Assembly: GCA_002292345.1 (NCBI GenBank)
Contig: DBBT01000047.1
Span: 195 to 5,306, forward strand
Length of the DNA stretch: 5,112 bases
Direction of reading: 5' to 3'
From: Opitutia bacterium UBA977
Lineage (GTDB): Bacteria; Verrucomicrobiota; Verrucomicrobiia; Opitutales; Coraliomargaritaceae
Below, one piece after another: positions 1 through 5,112 of this stretch. Every line of letters begins with the position of its first letter. Positions within the stretch are counted from its first letter, which is position 1. Made by a program: the position numbers and the translations under genes. The notes below the pieces were generated by a model. It had not been told where the DNA came from. It was given only the letters and a program-made list of their open reading frames with translations, and did not search any database.

Positions 1-171
1 CAGGTCAACTTTCTCGGGCAGTATGATGTGTATGAGATCCCGGTACATTATTTGATGTCTGACTTTGTGGTCGTGACATGCTTTGCGGTTGTTATTTCGA
101 CGTTGGCCGGCTTGTTGCCTGCGTTGCGAGCCGCTCGATTGAAACCTGCTGATGCCCTGCGAAGTGAATAA
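1..171 (+). CDS. FtsX/LolC-LolE-like ABC transporter permease, C-terminal end (5' truncated by the window)
   Basis: An open frame runs from base 1 to a TAA at 169-171, giving 56 residues; the start lies upstream of the window. The visible part begins with the end of a periplasmic segment ([12 protein letters not shown]), which resembles the 'DVY.I..LPV' stretch that precedes the last membrane helix in LolC/LolE. One hydrophobic helix follows (about residues 21-42, [20 protein letters not shown]). The end, [17 protein letters not shown], is the family's hallmark cytoplasmic tail ('PA.RAA.L.P..ALR.E'). Known family role: the inner-membrane subunit that, with a LolD ATPase, releases lipoproteins to LolA for transfer to the outer membrane. 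The LolD-like gene directly downstream, overlapping by 20 bases, supports this pairing. A MacB-type or other FtsX-family permease cannot be excluded because most of the protein is missing. Confidence 0.85.
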   Translation, partial: QVNFLGQYDVYEIPVHYLMSDFVVVTCFAVVISTLAGLLPALRAARLKPADALRSE

Positions 172-847
172 TTCCGACGATATAATTCTAGAGGCAAAGC
201 AGTTGGGGAAGTCTTTCCCTAGCCCGGACGGTGCGATCACGGTGTTGGATGGTGTCGATTTTAAGCTGCGACGCGGTGAGAGTGTGAGCATACGCGGTGA
301 ATCGGGCAGTGGTAAGTCGACTTTGTTGAATGTACTCTCAGGCTTGGAGACCACTGATGTCGGCGAGTTGTTGTGGAATGGGCAGCAAGTGTCGGGACGT
401 TCGTTGTCGTGGTTAGCGGCACGCCGCACCAATTACATCGGCTTTGTGTTTCAATCGTATTACTTGGCGCCAGAGCTGAATGCGCTGGAGAATGTATTAC
501 TGGGCGCACGGATCGCAGGGCGCATTAATAGCACAGTGATTGATCGTGCCGAGGCGTTGTTGAAACGTGTCGGAATGGAGCATCGCTTGCGGCATGGCTC
601 GACTAAACTTTCGGGAGGGGAGCGTCAGAGAGTCGCCGTGGCGCGTGCGTTAATCAATGATCCACCACTGGTGCTAGCCGATGAACCAACGGGCAATCTC
701 GATGAGGCGACGGGTGTGGCGGTCATGGATCTGCTGCTCGAAATCGCTGGTGAAGAAGCGAAGAGTTTGGTGCTGGTGACGCACAATCCCGAATTTGCCA
801 AACGCACGCAGCATCAGCTGACCTTGCATCTCGGGCAATTCAGTTAA
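152..847 (+). CDS. lolD: ABC transporter ATP-binding protein, LolD-like (lipoprotein release complex)
   Basis: A complete 231-residue ATPase, the usual LolD length. It powers the partner permease on the cytoplasmic face of the inner membrane. All nucleotide-binding motifs are intact: Walker [10 protein letters not shown] (49-57), Q-loop Q101 in [18 protein letters not shown], signature LSGGERQR (153-160), Walker B LVLADEP with D177 and E178, D-loop GNLDEATG (181-188) and the switch histidine H211 in VTHN. The '[15 protein letters not shown]' and '[13 protein letters not shown]' stretches are typical of the LolD/MacB/FtsE group, with LolD the best fit. The ATG at 152 lies inside the permease gene and has no Shine-Dalgarno sequence, so translational coupling is likely. 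In-frame alternatives are GTG at 164 and TTG at 203 (GAGG 8 bases upstream), but starting at 203 would remove the conserved N-terminal strand ILEAKQ. The exact substrate of the complex is inferred from family and neighbour only. Confidence 0.88.
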   Translation: MPCEVNNSDDIILEAKQLGKSFPSPDGAITVLDGVDFKLRRGESVSIRGESGSGKSTLLNVLSGLETTDVGELLWNGQQVSGRSLSWLAARRTNYIGFVFQSYYLAPELNALENVLLGARIAGRINSTVIDRAEALLKRVGMEHRLRHGSTKLSGGERQRVAVARALINDPPLVLADEPTGNLDEATGVAVMDLLLEIAGEEAKSLVLVTHNPEFAKRTQHQLTLHLGQFS

Positions 848-868
848 TTTAAATCAGTCACGACTAGT

Positions 869-1924
869 ATGGAGCATCGCAAATTACGGATTGGATTTAT
901 TGGCGCGGGGGCAAACACGCGGCAGGCGCACATCCCCGGATTCCATAAATTAGACAATGTAGAGCTCTCGGTGGTGGCGAATCGTAGCCGCGCGTCGGCT
1001 GAGAAGGTCGCGAAGGCAGACGGGATTCAGCGTGCCGTGGATACATGGCAGGAGGTGGTGGCGGATCCGTCGTTGGATGCAATTTGTATTGGCACCTGGC
1101 CGAATATGCATGCGGAGTTGACGATTGCGGCATTGGGGAGTGGCAAGCATGTGCTGTGTGAAGCGCGCATGGCTGCTAATCTAGAGGAGGCGCGGCGAAT
1201 GTATGCGGCCGCTCAAGCTCAACCAGACTTGGTGGCCCAGATTGTGCCGGCGCCTTTTTCGTTGGATTTCGATGCGACAATCCGTGCAATGATTGTTGCG
1301 GGTAAACTGGGTGACTTGCTGGAAGTTCGGGTGGTGCACACTGGCGGGCAAGCAGCTTCGCCTAATGCGCCAATGACGTGGCGGCAGGAGCGCCGCTTGA
1401 GCGGTAATAATGTGCTGACGATGGGTATTATGCACGAGACGGTGCAGCGTTGGCTCGAGGACGAGCCAGAGTGGTTGATTGCGGATGGAGCGGTGTTTCA
1501 GGCAACTCGCTCGTATTTAGATGTGGCCGATTTAGTCAAGGTGGAGATCCCGGATAGCTTAAGTGTTTTGGGTCGCTTTGCGCAGAGCGGTGCACGCTTG
1601 GTGTATCATTTTAGTGGAGTCGAGTCTGGCAAACCACGGATGGAGTTTCGATTGAACGGTTCGAAGGGAGCATTGCGATTTGATGGGTTTCAAAAGCAGT
1701 TGCTCTTTAGTGAGGCAGGTTCATCTAAGGAAACAAAGATCACCATCTCCCGCGGGCAAAGTCGCGGTTGGCAGGTCGAAGCGGACTTTGTTAAATCGAT
1801 TCGCGAACACACGCCAGTCGAACTGACTACATTTGAGCAAGGCGTGCGCTATATGACATTTACAGAAATGGTAGCGCAGTCCTTAGCCAATGAGTCTGCC
1901 CGTGTGCGATGGCAATCAGTTTAG
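869..1924 (+). CDS. Gfo/Idh/MocA-family NAD(P)-dependent oxidoreductase (variant lacking the EKP lysine)
   Basis: A cytosolic 351-residue protein of normal length for the family, whose members usually oxidise or reduce sugars, inositols or related hydroxy compounds with NAD(P). The N-terminal Rossmann domain (about 1-125) has the dinucleotide-binding motif [18 protein letters not shown] from residue 8 (glycines 9, 12, 14), then [20 protein letters not shown] (66-85) and [11 protein letters not shown] (92-102). Most members have 'CEKP' here with a catalytic lysine; this protein has E98-A99-R100. The C-terminal domain (about 130-345) shows the [10 protein letters not shown] strand (145-154) and [12 protein letters not shown], where H189 probably matches the usual active-site histidine. 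The gene starts 21 bases after the ATPase, so it may be co-transcribed with it. No Shine-Dalgarno sequence precedes the ATG, and the next in-frame Met is residue 80, inside the fold, so 869 is the only sensible ATG. The substrate cannot be told from sequence. Confidence 0.9.
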   Translation: MEHRKLRIGFIGAGANTRQAHIPGFHKLDNVELSVVANRSRASAEKVAKADGIQRAVDTWQEVVADPSLDAICIGTWPNMHAELTIAALGSGKHVLCEARMAANLEEARRMYAAAQAQPDLVAQIVPAPFSLDFDATIRAMIVAGKLGDLLEVRVVHTGGQAASPNAPMTWRQERRLSGNNVLTMGIMHETVQRWLEDEPEWLIADGAVFQATRSYLDVADLVKVEIPDSLSVLGRFAQSGARLVYHFSGVESGKPRMEFRLNGSKGALRFDGFQKQLLFSEAGSSKETKITISRGQSRGWQVEADFVKSIREHTPVELTTFEQGVRYMTFTEMVAQSLANESARVRWQSV

Positions 1925-2024
1925 ACGATCTGTTCCAATATTTGGAAATAGCTGGTATTTATTGTAAGCTAATGGCATAGCAATAGCTTCGCTTTTTCTG
2001 ATCGTATCGATAGACACTCTTAGC
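1925..2024. other. Intergenic region with two small inverted repeats; possible promoter of the 2025 gene
   Basis: This 100-base gap separates the oxidoreductase from the uncharacterised gene. It holds a perfect 6-base inverted repeat, TTCCAA/TTGGAA with a 3-base spacer (1933-1947), eight bases after the stop codon. A second repeat, AAGCTA (1966-1971) / TAGCTT (1984-1989), has a 12-base loop and is followed by a short T run (1993-1997). Neither is a convincing intrinsic terminator: the first is AT-rich with no T tract and the second has a long loop. An 8-base palindrome TATCGATA lies at 2005-2012. I see no good -35/-10 pair and no Shine-Dalgarno sequence ahead of the ATG at 2025. Confidence 0.4.
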
Positions 2025-3422
2025 ATGGCTGAACGCAAAATCCTTAGTACCTACGAAAAGGCCTTGGCCCTCAATCTTGATCCGAGCAAATACGGTGTAT
2101 TTGCCGAGATCGGAGCTGGGCAAGAAACCGCTAATTGGTTCTTTCGAGTTTCTGCTAGCGTCGGCACTGTCGCGAAGACCATTTCAGCGTACGATATGAA
2201 GATGAGTGATGCTTTGTATGGCAAGGCTTCGCGCTACGTGTCGCAATCGCGCTTACATGCGATGCTCGATTACGAGTATGGTTTACTGGAGGAGCGCTTG
2301 GGGCCATCACGTGGCGATGAGACGACTTTTTTCTCGTTTTGTAATACCGTCCGCGCTCGAGGCTATAAAGATACAGAGGAGTGCCATGGTTGGTTGGGTG
2401 TGCGATTGCAACTGAAGCCGAATACACCGCCTTGCGAAATCGTGCTGCATTTACGCCTACTGGATGAGACGAGTCAGGATCAAATGGATGCACTTGGTAA
2501 AGTCGGCGTCAATTTGATCCATGCGGCATTTTATTATCGGGAATGTTTACAGAGCTTCGTCGAATCGTTGGCCGACGGCCTTGTCGCTGGGCGAGTGGAA
2601 GTAGATATGTTGCGTTTCAGTGGAGACGGATTTCGCTACGTGGATAATCGTCTCTGTGCGCTGCAGTTGGTGCAAAGTGGTCTAACGGATGCAGCGATGT
2701 TTAATAAAGATGGCGAGGTGCTGCAGGCTGCAGACGCACTTTATAAACGGCCAATTTTGCTGCTACGTGGCAGCTTTAAACCGGTATTGAAGTTGCACTT
2801 AGACATGCTTCATCAATCGCGGGCGGTATTCTCAAATGTGATGACCGATGCGCAGCAACAGCGTGCGATCGAAGTCTGTGAGATCAGTATGAATAATTTG
2901 CTGCGCGATGGCGCAGTCGATCACGGTGATTTTCTTGATCGCGCGGATGCGCTGCAGGCCTTGGGTAAGACAGTACTGATTTCCCGCAGTGCAGAGTTTT
3001 ACCGTATTGCGACTTATCTGAGCCGCTATACCGCAGAGCCGATCGCAATCATTTTGAGCATCGGATTACTTAATGAACTATTTAAAGCAAAGTGGTCGGA
3101 AAACCTCGCAGGTGGTATTTTGGAGTCCTTCGGCCGCTTGTTTAAAAATCGTGTGCAACTTTTCGTGTATCCTTGGCACAATACCAAGAGTCTGGAGTTG
3201 GTAACGGTGGACAATTTCAAGGCACCCGAGAATTGGCAGTTTTTCTATCAGCACCTATTGCAAAATGACCGTATCCACTCAATTGGAGTGGGGGATCCAG
3301 CATTGTTGGCGATGACGAGCCGCAAGGCAATGAAGCTGATCGAGGCTGGCGGTAGCGACTGGCAGCAATGGGTGCCAGAAGAAGCGCATCAATTGGTGCG
3401 GCGCATTCAGGCAGGCAGCTGA
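2025..3422 (+). CDS. Conserved protein of unknown function (about 465 residues, cytosolic)
   Basis: I recognise this as a widespread conserved bacterial family without an established function. From memory, relatives carry conflicting automatic names ('TonB-dependent receptor', 'nicotinate-nucleotide adenylyltransferase'), neither supported here: there is no signal peptide, plug or beta-barrel pattern, and no clear nucleotidyltransferase HxGH motif. Family-like blocks visible in order are FAEIGAGQE (26-34), VAKTISAYDM (49-58), EECHGWLGVRLQ (118-129), ALGKVGVNLIHAAFY (156-170), KRPILLLRGSFKPV (241-254), VLISRSAEFYRIATYLSRY (317-335) and GGILESFGRLFKNRVQLFVY (363-382). The sequence is soluble in character, with no membrane segment. 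The length is close to what I recall for relatives, so it appears intact. The ATG at 2025 keeps the usual short N-terminus before FAEIGAGQE; the next Met is residue 58. It has no Shine-Dalgarno sequence. The 100-base gap upstream suggests its own promoter, and nothing in the neighbours fixes its role. Confidence 0.88.
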   Translation: MAERKILSTYEKALALNLDPSKYGVFAEIGAGQETANWFFRVSASVGTVAKTISAYDMKMSDALYGKASRYVSQSRLHAMLDYEYGLLEERLGPSRGDETTFFSFCNTVRARGYKDTEECHGWLGVRLQLKPNTPPCEIVLHLRLLDETSQDQMDALGKVGVNLIHAAFYYRECLQSFVESLADGLVAGRVEVDMLRFSGDGFRYVDNRLCALQLVQSGLTDAAMFNKDGEVLQAADALYKRPILLLRGSFKPVLKLHLDMLHQSRAVFSNVMTDAQQQRAIEVCEISMNNLLRDGAVDHGDFLDRADALQALGKTVLISRSAEFYRIATYLSRYTAEPIAIILSIGLLNELFKAKWSENLAGGILESFGRLFKNRVQLFVYPWHNTKSLELVTVDNFKAPENWQFFYQHLLQNDRIHSIGVGDPALLAMTSRKAMKLIEAGGSDWQQWVPEEAHQLVRRIQAGS

Positions 3423-3641
3423 TTCGATGCGACGGCGGCAAAAAGCGTAGCAGCAGTTGAAAAATTTGCGCCATCATCAAATAAGAGGACGAAGCGACAA
3501 AAATGCGTATGAAGCTCCAGCGGCGATGTCGCTGCAGTTTCCTAGATGTTCTGTTTTCTTATTGTAAGATGGCAGATTTATCACTGACTTTAGGTGTTCT
3601 AATGCCTTTTTGATTAAGTTGAATTGTAACAGCTTTGTTTT

Positions 3642-3666
3642 GGTGCCAGCCGTTACTGATAGCGCC
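3642..3666 (+). promoter_or_regulatory. Bulged hairpin in the symporter leader, just upstream of the ribosome binding site
   Basis: GGTGC (3642-3646) can pair with GCGCC (3662-3666) with one G-U, and the adjacent CAG (3647-3649) pairs with CTG (3656-3658). This leaves a 6-base loop CCGTTA and a 3-base bulge ATA (3659-3661). The structure ends four bases before the GGGGAGG of the ribosome binding site, so if it forms in RNA it could affect translation; as DNA it could also be part of an operator. It could be chance, since a stem of 5+3 pairs is modest. Confidence 0.3.
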
Positions 3667-3670
3667 TATA

Positions 3671-3678
3671 GGGGAGGT
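3671..3678 (+). promoter_or_regulatory. Strong Shine-Dalgarno sequence for the FucP-like gene
   Basis: GGGGAGGT closely matches the anti-Shine-Dalgarno complement and lies 13 bases before the ATG at 3692, longer than the usual 5-9. An in-frame TAA at 3686-3688 rules out an earlier start in this frame, and the next in-frame ATG (3728) falls at the start of the first membrane helix, so 3692 is the best start despite the long spacing. This is the only strong Shine-Dalgarno sequence ahead of a gene start in the window. Confidence 0.65.
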
Positions 3679-3691
3679 TAAGAATTAAACG

Positions 3692-4969
3692 ATGAATTCA
3701 AAACCTCGCCTTATCTCTGCAGGAATGTGGATCCCCTATATGCTGGTGGCTAGTTGCTTTGCCTGGTGGGGATTTGCCAACTGTATTACCGACCCCCTCG
3801 TTAAAGTCTTTAAGGATATCTATAATGATTTGAGTCACACCGAGTCGGCTCTTATCCAATTTGCTTTTTACGCTGCCTATTTCTGCCTTGCCATACCCGG
3901 AGGTCTTATCAATCGCAAGTTTTCCTACAAGCATGGGATTCTCTCCGGTCTCGGTATTTCTATGGTCGGCTGCTTTCTGTTTTATCCTGCAAGTCTGTCG
4001 AATAATTTTTACACCTTCCTTATCGCCTTCTACGTTCTAGCGAGTGGTCTGGCGGTGCTTGAAACGGCTGCCTCGCCATACATCCTAAGCTTAGGCGCGG
4101 CGGAAACAGCCACCCAGCGCTTGAATTTGGCGGGTGCCTTCGTGCCAACGGGTTCCATTGTCGGCATTTTGATCAGTAAGTATTTCGTTCTCGAAAGGCT
4201 AGAGTTGCTTGGCACTCAGAGCAACGACTTGAGCTCTAGGCAGCTGCAGGCCGAGCAACTCTCCATTGTCATCATGCCCTATGTTCTTGCTGGTTTCGTG
4301 CTCGTACTAGTCTGGCTGTTGGTGTTGTCCGTGAGGATACAAAAGCCTTCCGATCTGGTGGCGTCGAAGAGTGATAAAGTCGATTTTATCCCTGCGGTGA
4401 AACGTCTGTTGGGGAACTGCAATTACCTCTTTGCTGTGGTTGCGCAGTTCTTCTATGTCGGCGTTCAAATCAGTGTTTGGACCTTTACAATTCACTACGT
4501 CACAGAACAGCTCGGGATTAAAGACAGCGAAGCTCTTAATTACCAGACCGCAGCACTGGTCGCATTCATGCTCGCGCGTTTTATCTGCACGGGGCTGATG
4601 ACTTTTATCCGGCCAAGCACCTTACTGTTGGTCATGGCTCTGGCCGGTGTCGGTTGCTGTTTAGTTGTAATCTTTGTCGGCGGCGCGGTCGGCGTCTATG
4701 CACTAGTCGGCATTTCCGCATGCATGTCGCTGATGTTTCCGACTATCTTCGGATTAGGTACCAAGGGCTTAGGCGAAGACATCAAGTTTGGCAGTTCTGG
4801 TCTGATCATGGCCATCCTCGGCGGCGCTCTGATTCCACTCTTCCAAGCAGGCTTGGTGGATGTCGCAAACGTCAACTATTCCTACGCCGTACCAATGGTC
4901 TGCTTCTTAGTTATCGCATGCTTCGCGCTCTTCTCGCATCGTATTCCCGCGAGTGAGCCAACTACTTAA
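3692..4969 (+). CDS. FucP-family sugar:H+ symporter (major facilitator superfamily)
   Basis: A 425-residue inner-membrane protein, close to the roughly 440 of E. coli FucP, with about 12 hydrophobic helices: approximately 13-34, 53-75, 83-102, 106-130, 145-165, 193-215, 243-270, 284-305, 309-330, 333-352, 368-388 and 396-415. The family signature is LETAASPYILSLGAAETATQRLNLA (123-147), with E124 matching E. coli FucP E135. FAWWGFANCITD (23-34) matches the first helix, with D34 aligned to the proton-coupling D46. Other FucP-like stretches are LIQFAFYAAYFCLAIPGGL (54-72) and MSLMFPTIFGLGTKGLG (345-361). Differences from the usual pattern are C31 where E. coli has N43, and G148 and V151 in LNLAGAFVPTGS where relatives usually have Q and N. 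The substrate may therefore not be L-fucose, and I assign no symbol. Residue matches to E. coli FucP are from memory. The gene probably has its own promoter in the 269-base leader and is the last complete gene in the window. Confidence 0.9.
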   Translation: MNSKPRLISAGMWIPYMLVASCFAWWGFANCITDPLVKVFKDIYNDLSHTESALIQFAFYAAYFCLAIPGGLINRKFSYKHGILSGLGISMVGCFLFYPASLSNNFYTFLIAFYVLASGLAVLETAASPYILSLGAAETATQRLNLAGAFVPTGSIVGILISKYFVLERLELLGTQSNDLSSRQLQAEQLSIVIMPYVLAGFVLVLVWLLVLSVRIQKPSDLVASKSDKVDFIPAVKRLLGNCNYLFAVVAQFFYVGVQISVWTFTIHYVTEQLGIKDSEALNYQTAALVAFMLARFICTGLMTFIRPSTLLLVMALAGVGCCLVVIFVGGAVGVYALVGISACMSLMFPTIFGLGTKGLGEDIKFGSSGLIMAILGGALIPLFQAGLVDVANVNYSYAVPMVCFLVIACFALFSHRIPASEPTT

Positions 4970-4975
4970 CAGAGT

Positions 4976-4990
4976 GCCCTTGCTCAGGGC
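4976..4990 (+). terminator. Short GC hairpin after the symporter gene, possible weak terminator
   Basis: GCCCT (4976-4980) and AGGGC (4986-4990) form a perfect 5-base stem with a 5-base loop, extendable by one T-G pair (4975/4991), starting six bases after the TAA. The position fits a terminator, but the bases that follow (GGCTTGTGAG) are not a T tract, so it would be at best a weak or Rho-assisted terminator or an mRNA 3' stabiliser. Confidence 0.35.
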
Positions 4991-5073
4991 GGCTTGTGAG
5001 TACTAATTCAAGGCAAAGAAAAATCCAAAATCGATAAGGATGATTCTAGTGCCATCTGAGATCATTTATCATA

Positions 5074-5090
5074 GCTATACTCAGTATGGC
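5074..5090. promoter_or_regulatory. Operator-like inverted repeat overlapping a -10-like hexamer
   Basis: GCTATACT-C-AGTATGGC is a 17-base inverted repeat with seven of eight arm positions matching. It contains TATACT (5076-5081), five of six bases of a sigma70 -10 box, but no good -35 lies 16-18 bases upstream. An ATG at 5109-5111, three bases from the window end, could begin the next gene, which would place this site about 20-35 bases ahead of it. A repressor site on the promoter of that gene is a reasonable inference, not something the sequence proves. Confidence 0.35.
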
Positions 5091-5112
5091 ATTATTTTAA
5101 CCAAAGAAATGG

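Larger units (their letters stand above)
3423..3691. other. Intergenic region and 5' leader of the symporter gene
   Basis: No gene is convincing in these 269 bases. The first part contains a short hairpin, CAGCGG (3518-3523) / TCGCTG (3529-3534), with a 5-base loop and one G-T closing pair. It has no immediate T run, so it is a poor terminator for the upstream gene. A perfect inverted repeat TCTTA-TTG-TAAGA lies at 3557-3569. The segment from about 3540 to 3640 is T-rich and could hold a promoter; TTGAAT, TTGTAA and TTGTTT hexamers occur at 3619, 3624 and 3635, but none has a good -10 at 16-18 bases. The end holds a bulged hairpin and a strong ribosome binding site, listed separately. Confidence 0.5.
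4970..5112. other. Intergenic tail, probably the upstream region of a gene beyond the window
   Basis: No coding region is supported in these 143 bases. Besides the GC hairpin and the operator-like repeat listed separately, there is an imperfect inverted repeat ATGAT...ATCAT with a one-base bulge (about 5040-5065). The second half is AT-rich. The terminal ATG at 5109-5111, preceded by AAAGAA rather than a real Shine-Dalgarno sequence, cannot be judged because only one base follows it. Confidence 0.5.

Noticed and set aside
1966..1997. Hairpin AAGCTA/TAGCTT plus a T run as an intrinsic terminator
   Set aside because: The stem is short and AT-rich with a 12-base loop, and the T run is separated from it by CGC; folding energy would be poor.
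2155..2493. 112-residue open frame on the minus strand inside the uncharacterised gene
   Set aside because: It lies wholly within a well-patterned + strand gene, its translation is low-complexity (rich in H, S, R), and it has no recognisable domain.
3518..3534. Hairpin CAGCGG/TCGCTG as a terminator for the uncharacterised gene
   Set aside because: The stem is six pairs including one G-U, it lies nearly 100 bases after the stop, and no T tract follows directly.
3503..3613. A 36-codon ATG-started open frame in the gap before the symporter gene
   Set aside because: The only purine-rich site (AAGAGGA, 3483-3489) is 13 bases away, the peptide is cysteine/arginine-rich at the start with no recognisable pattern, and the frame overlaps T-rich leader sequence. 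Nothing supports it as a gene.
4654..4956. 100-residue + strand open frame in another frame of the symporter gene
   Set aside because: It is an out-of-frame reading of the last membrane helices of the transporter; its arginine- and serine-rich product is typical of shadow frames.
1..5112. CRISPR array, tRNA/rRNA gene, insertion sequence or prophage feature
   Set aside because: I saw no spaced direct repeats, no tRNA-like cloverleaf, no transposase or integrase and no terminal repeats; the DNA is almost filled by ordinary genes.

Overview
The window looks like chromosomal DNA from a Gram-negative bacterium of roughly balanced GC content, with all recognisable genes on the + strand. A LolC/LolE-type permease followed by a LolD-type ATPase implies an outer membrane. 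The mix of a Gfo/Idh/MocA-family oxidoreductase, a FucP-family sugar symporter and a large conserved uncharacterised protein would suit a marine Verrucomicrobia (Opitutae / Coraliomargarita-like) polysaccharide user. That taxonomic guess rests on protein style and gene mix and is moderate to low in confidence.

Layout. Positions 1-171 hold the last 56 codons of an FtsX/LolC-E-like ABC permease. It overlaps by 20 bases a complete LolD-like ATPase (152-847). A Gfo/Idh/MocA oxidoreductase (869-1924) follows after only 21 bases, so these three may share a transcript. After a 100-base gap holding small inverted repeats comes a 465-residue cytosolic protein of unknown function (2025-3422). A 269-base intergenic leader with a bulged hairpin and a strong Shine-Dalgarno sequence precedes a 425-residue FucP-like MFS transporter (3692-4969). 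The last 143 bases are non-coding and look like the upstream region of a further gene; they carry an operator-like inverted repeat over a -10-like hexamer.

How the genes fit together. The permease and ATPase should form one inner-membrane complex that extracts lipoproteins, or a related FtsX/MacB-type mechanotransmission transporter. The oxidoreductase and the symporter are both of types common in sugar catabolism, but they are about 1.8 kb apart with an unrelated gene between them, so a shared pathway is only a possibility. No RNA gene, CRISPR array, insertion sequence or prophage feature was seen. I did not find a clear new multi-gene system. The most interesting items are the uncharacterised protein, the oxidoreductase lacking the family's usual catalytic lysine, the altered binding-site positions in the symporter, and the regulatory-looking repeats between genes.
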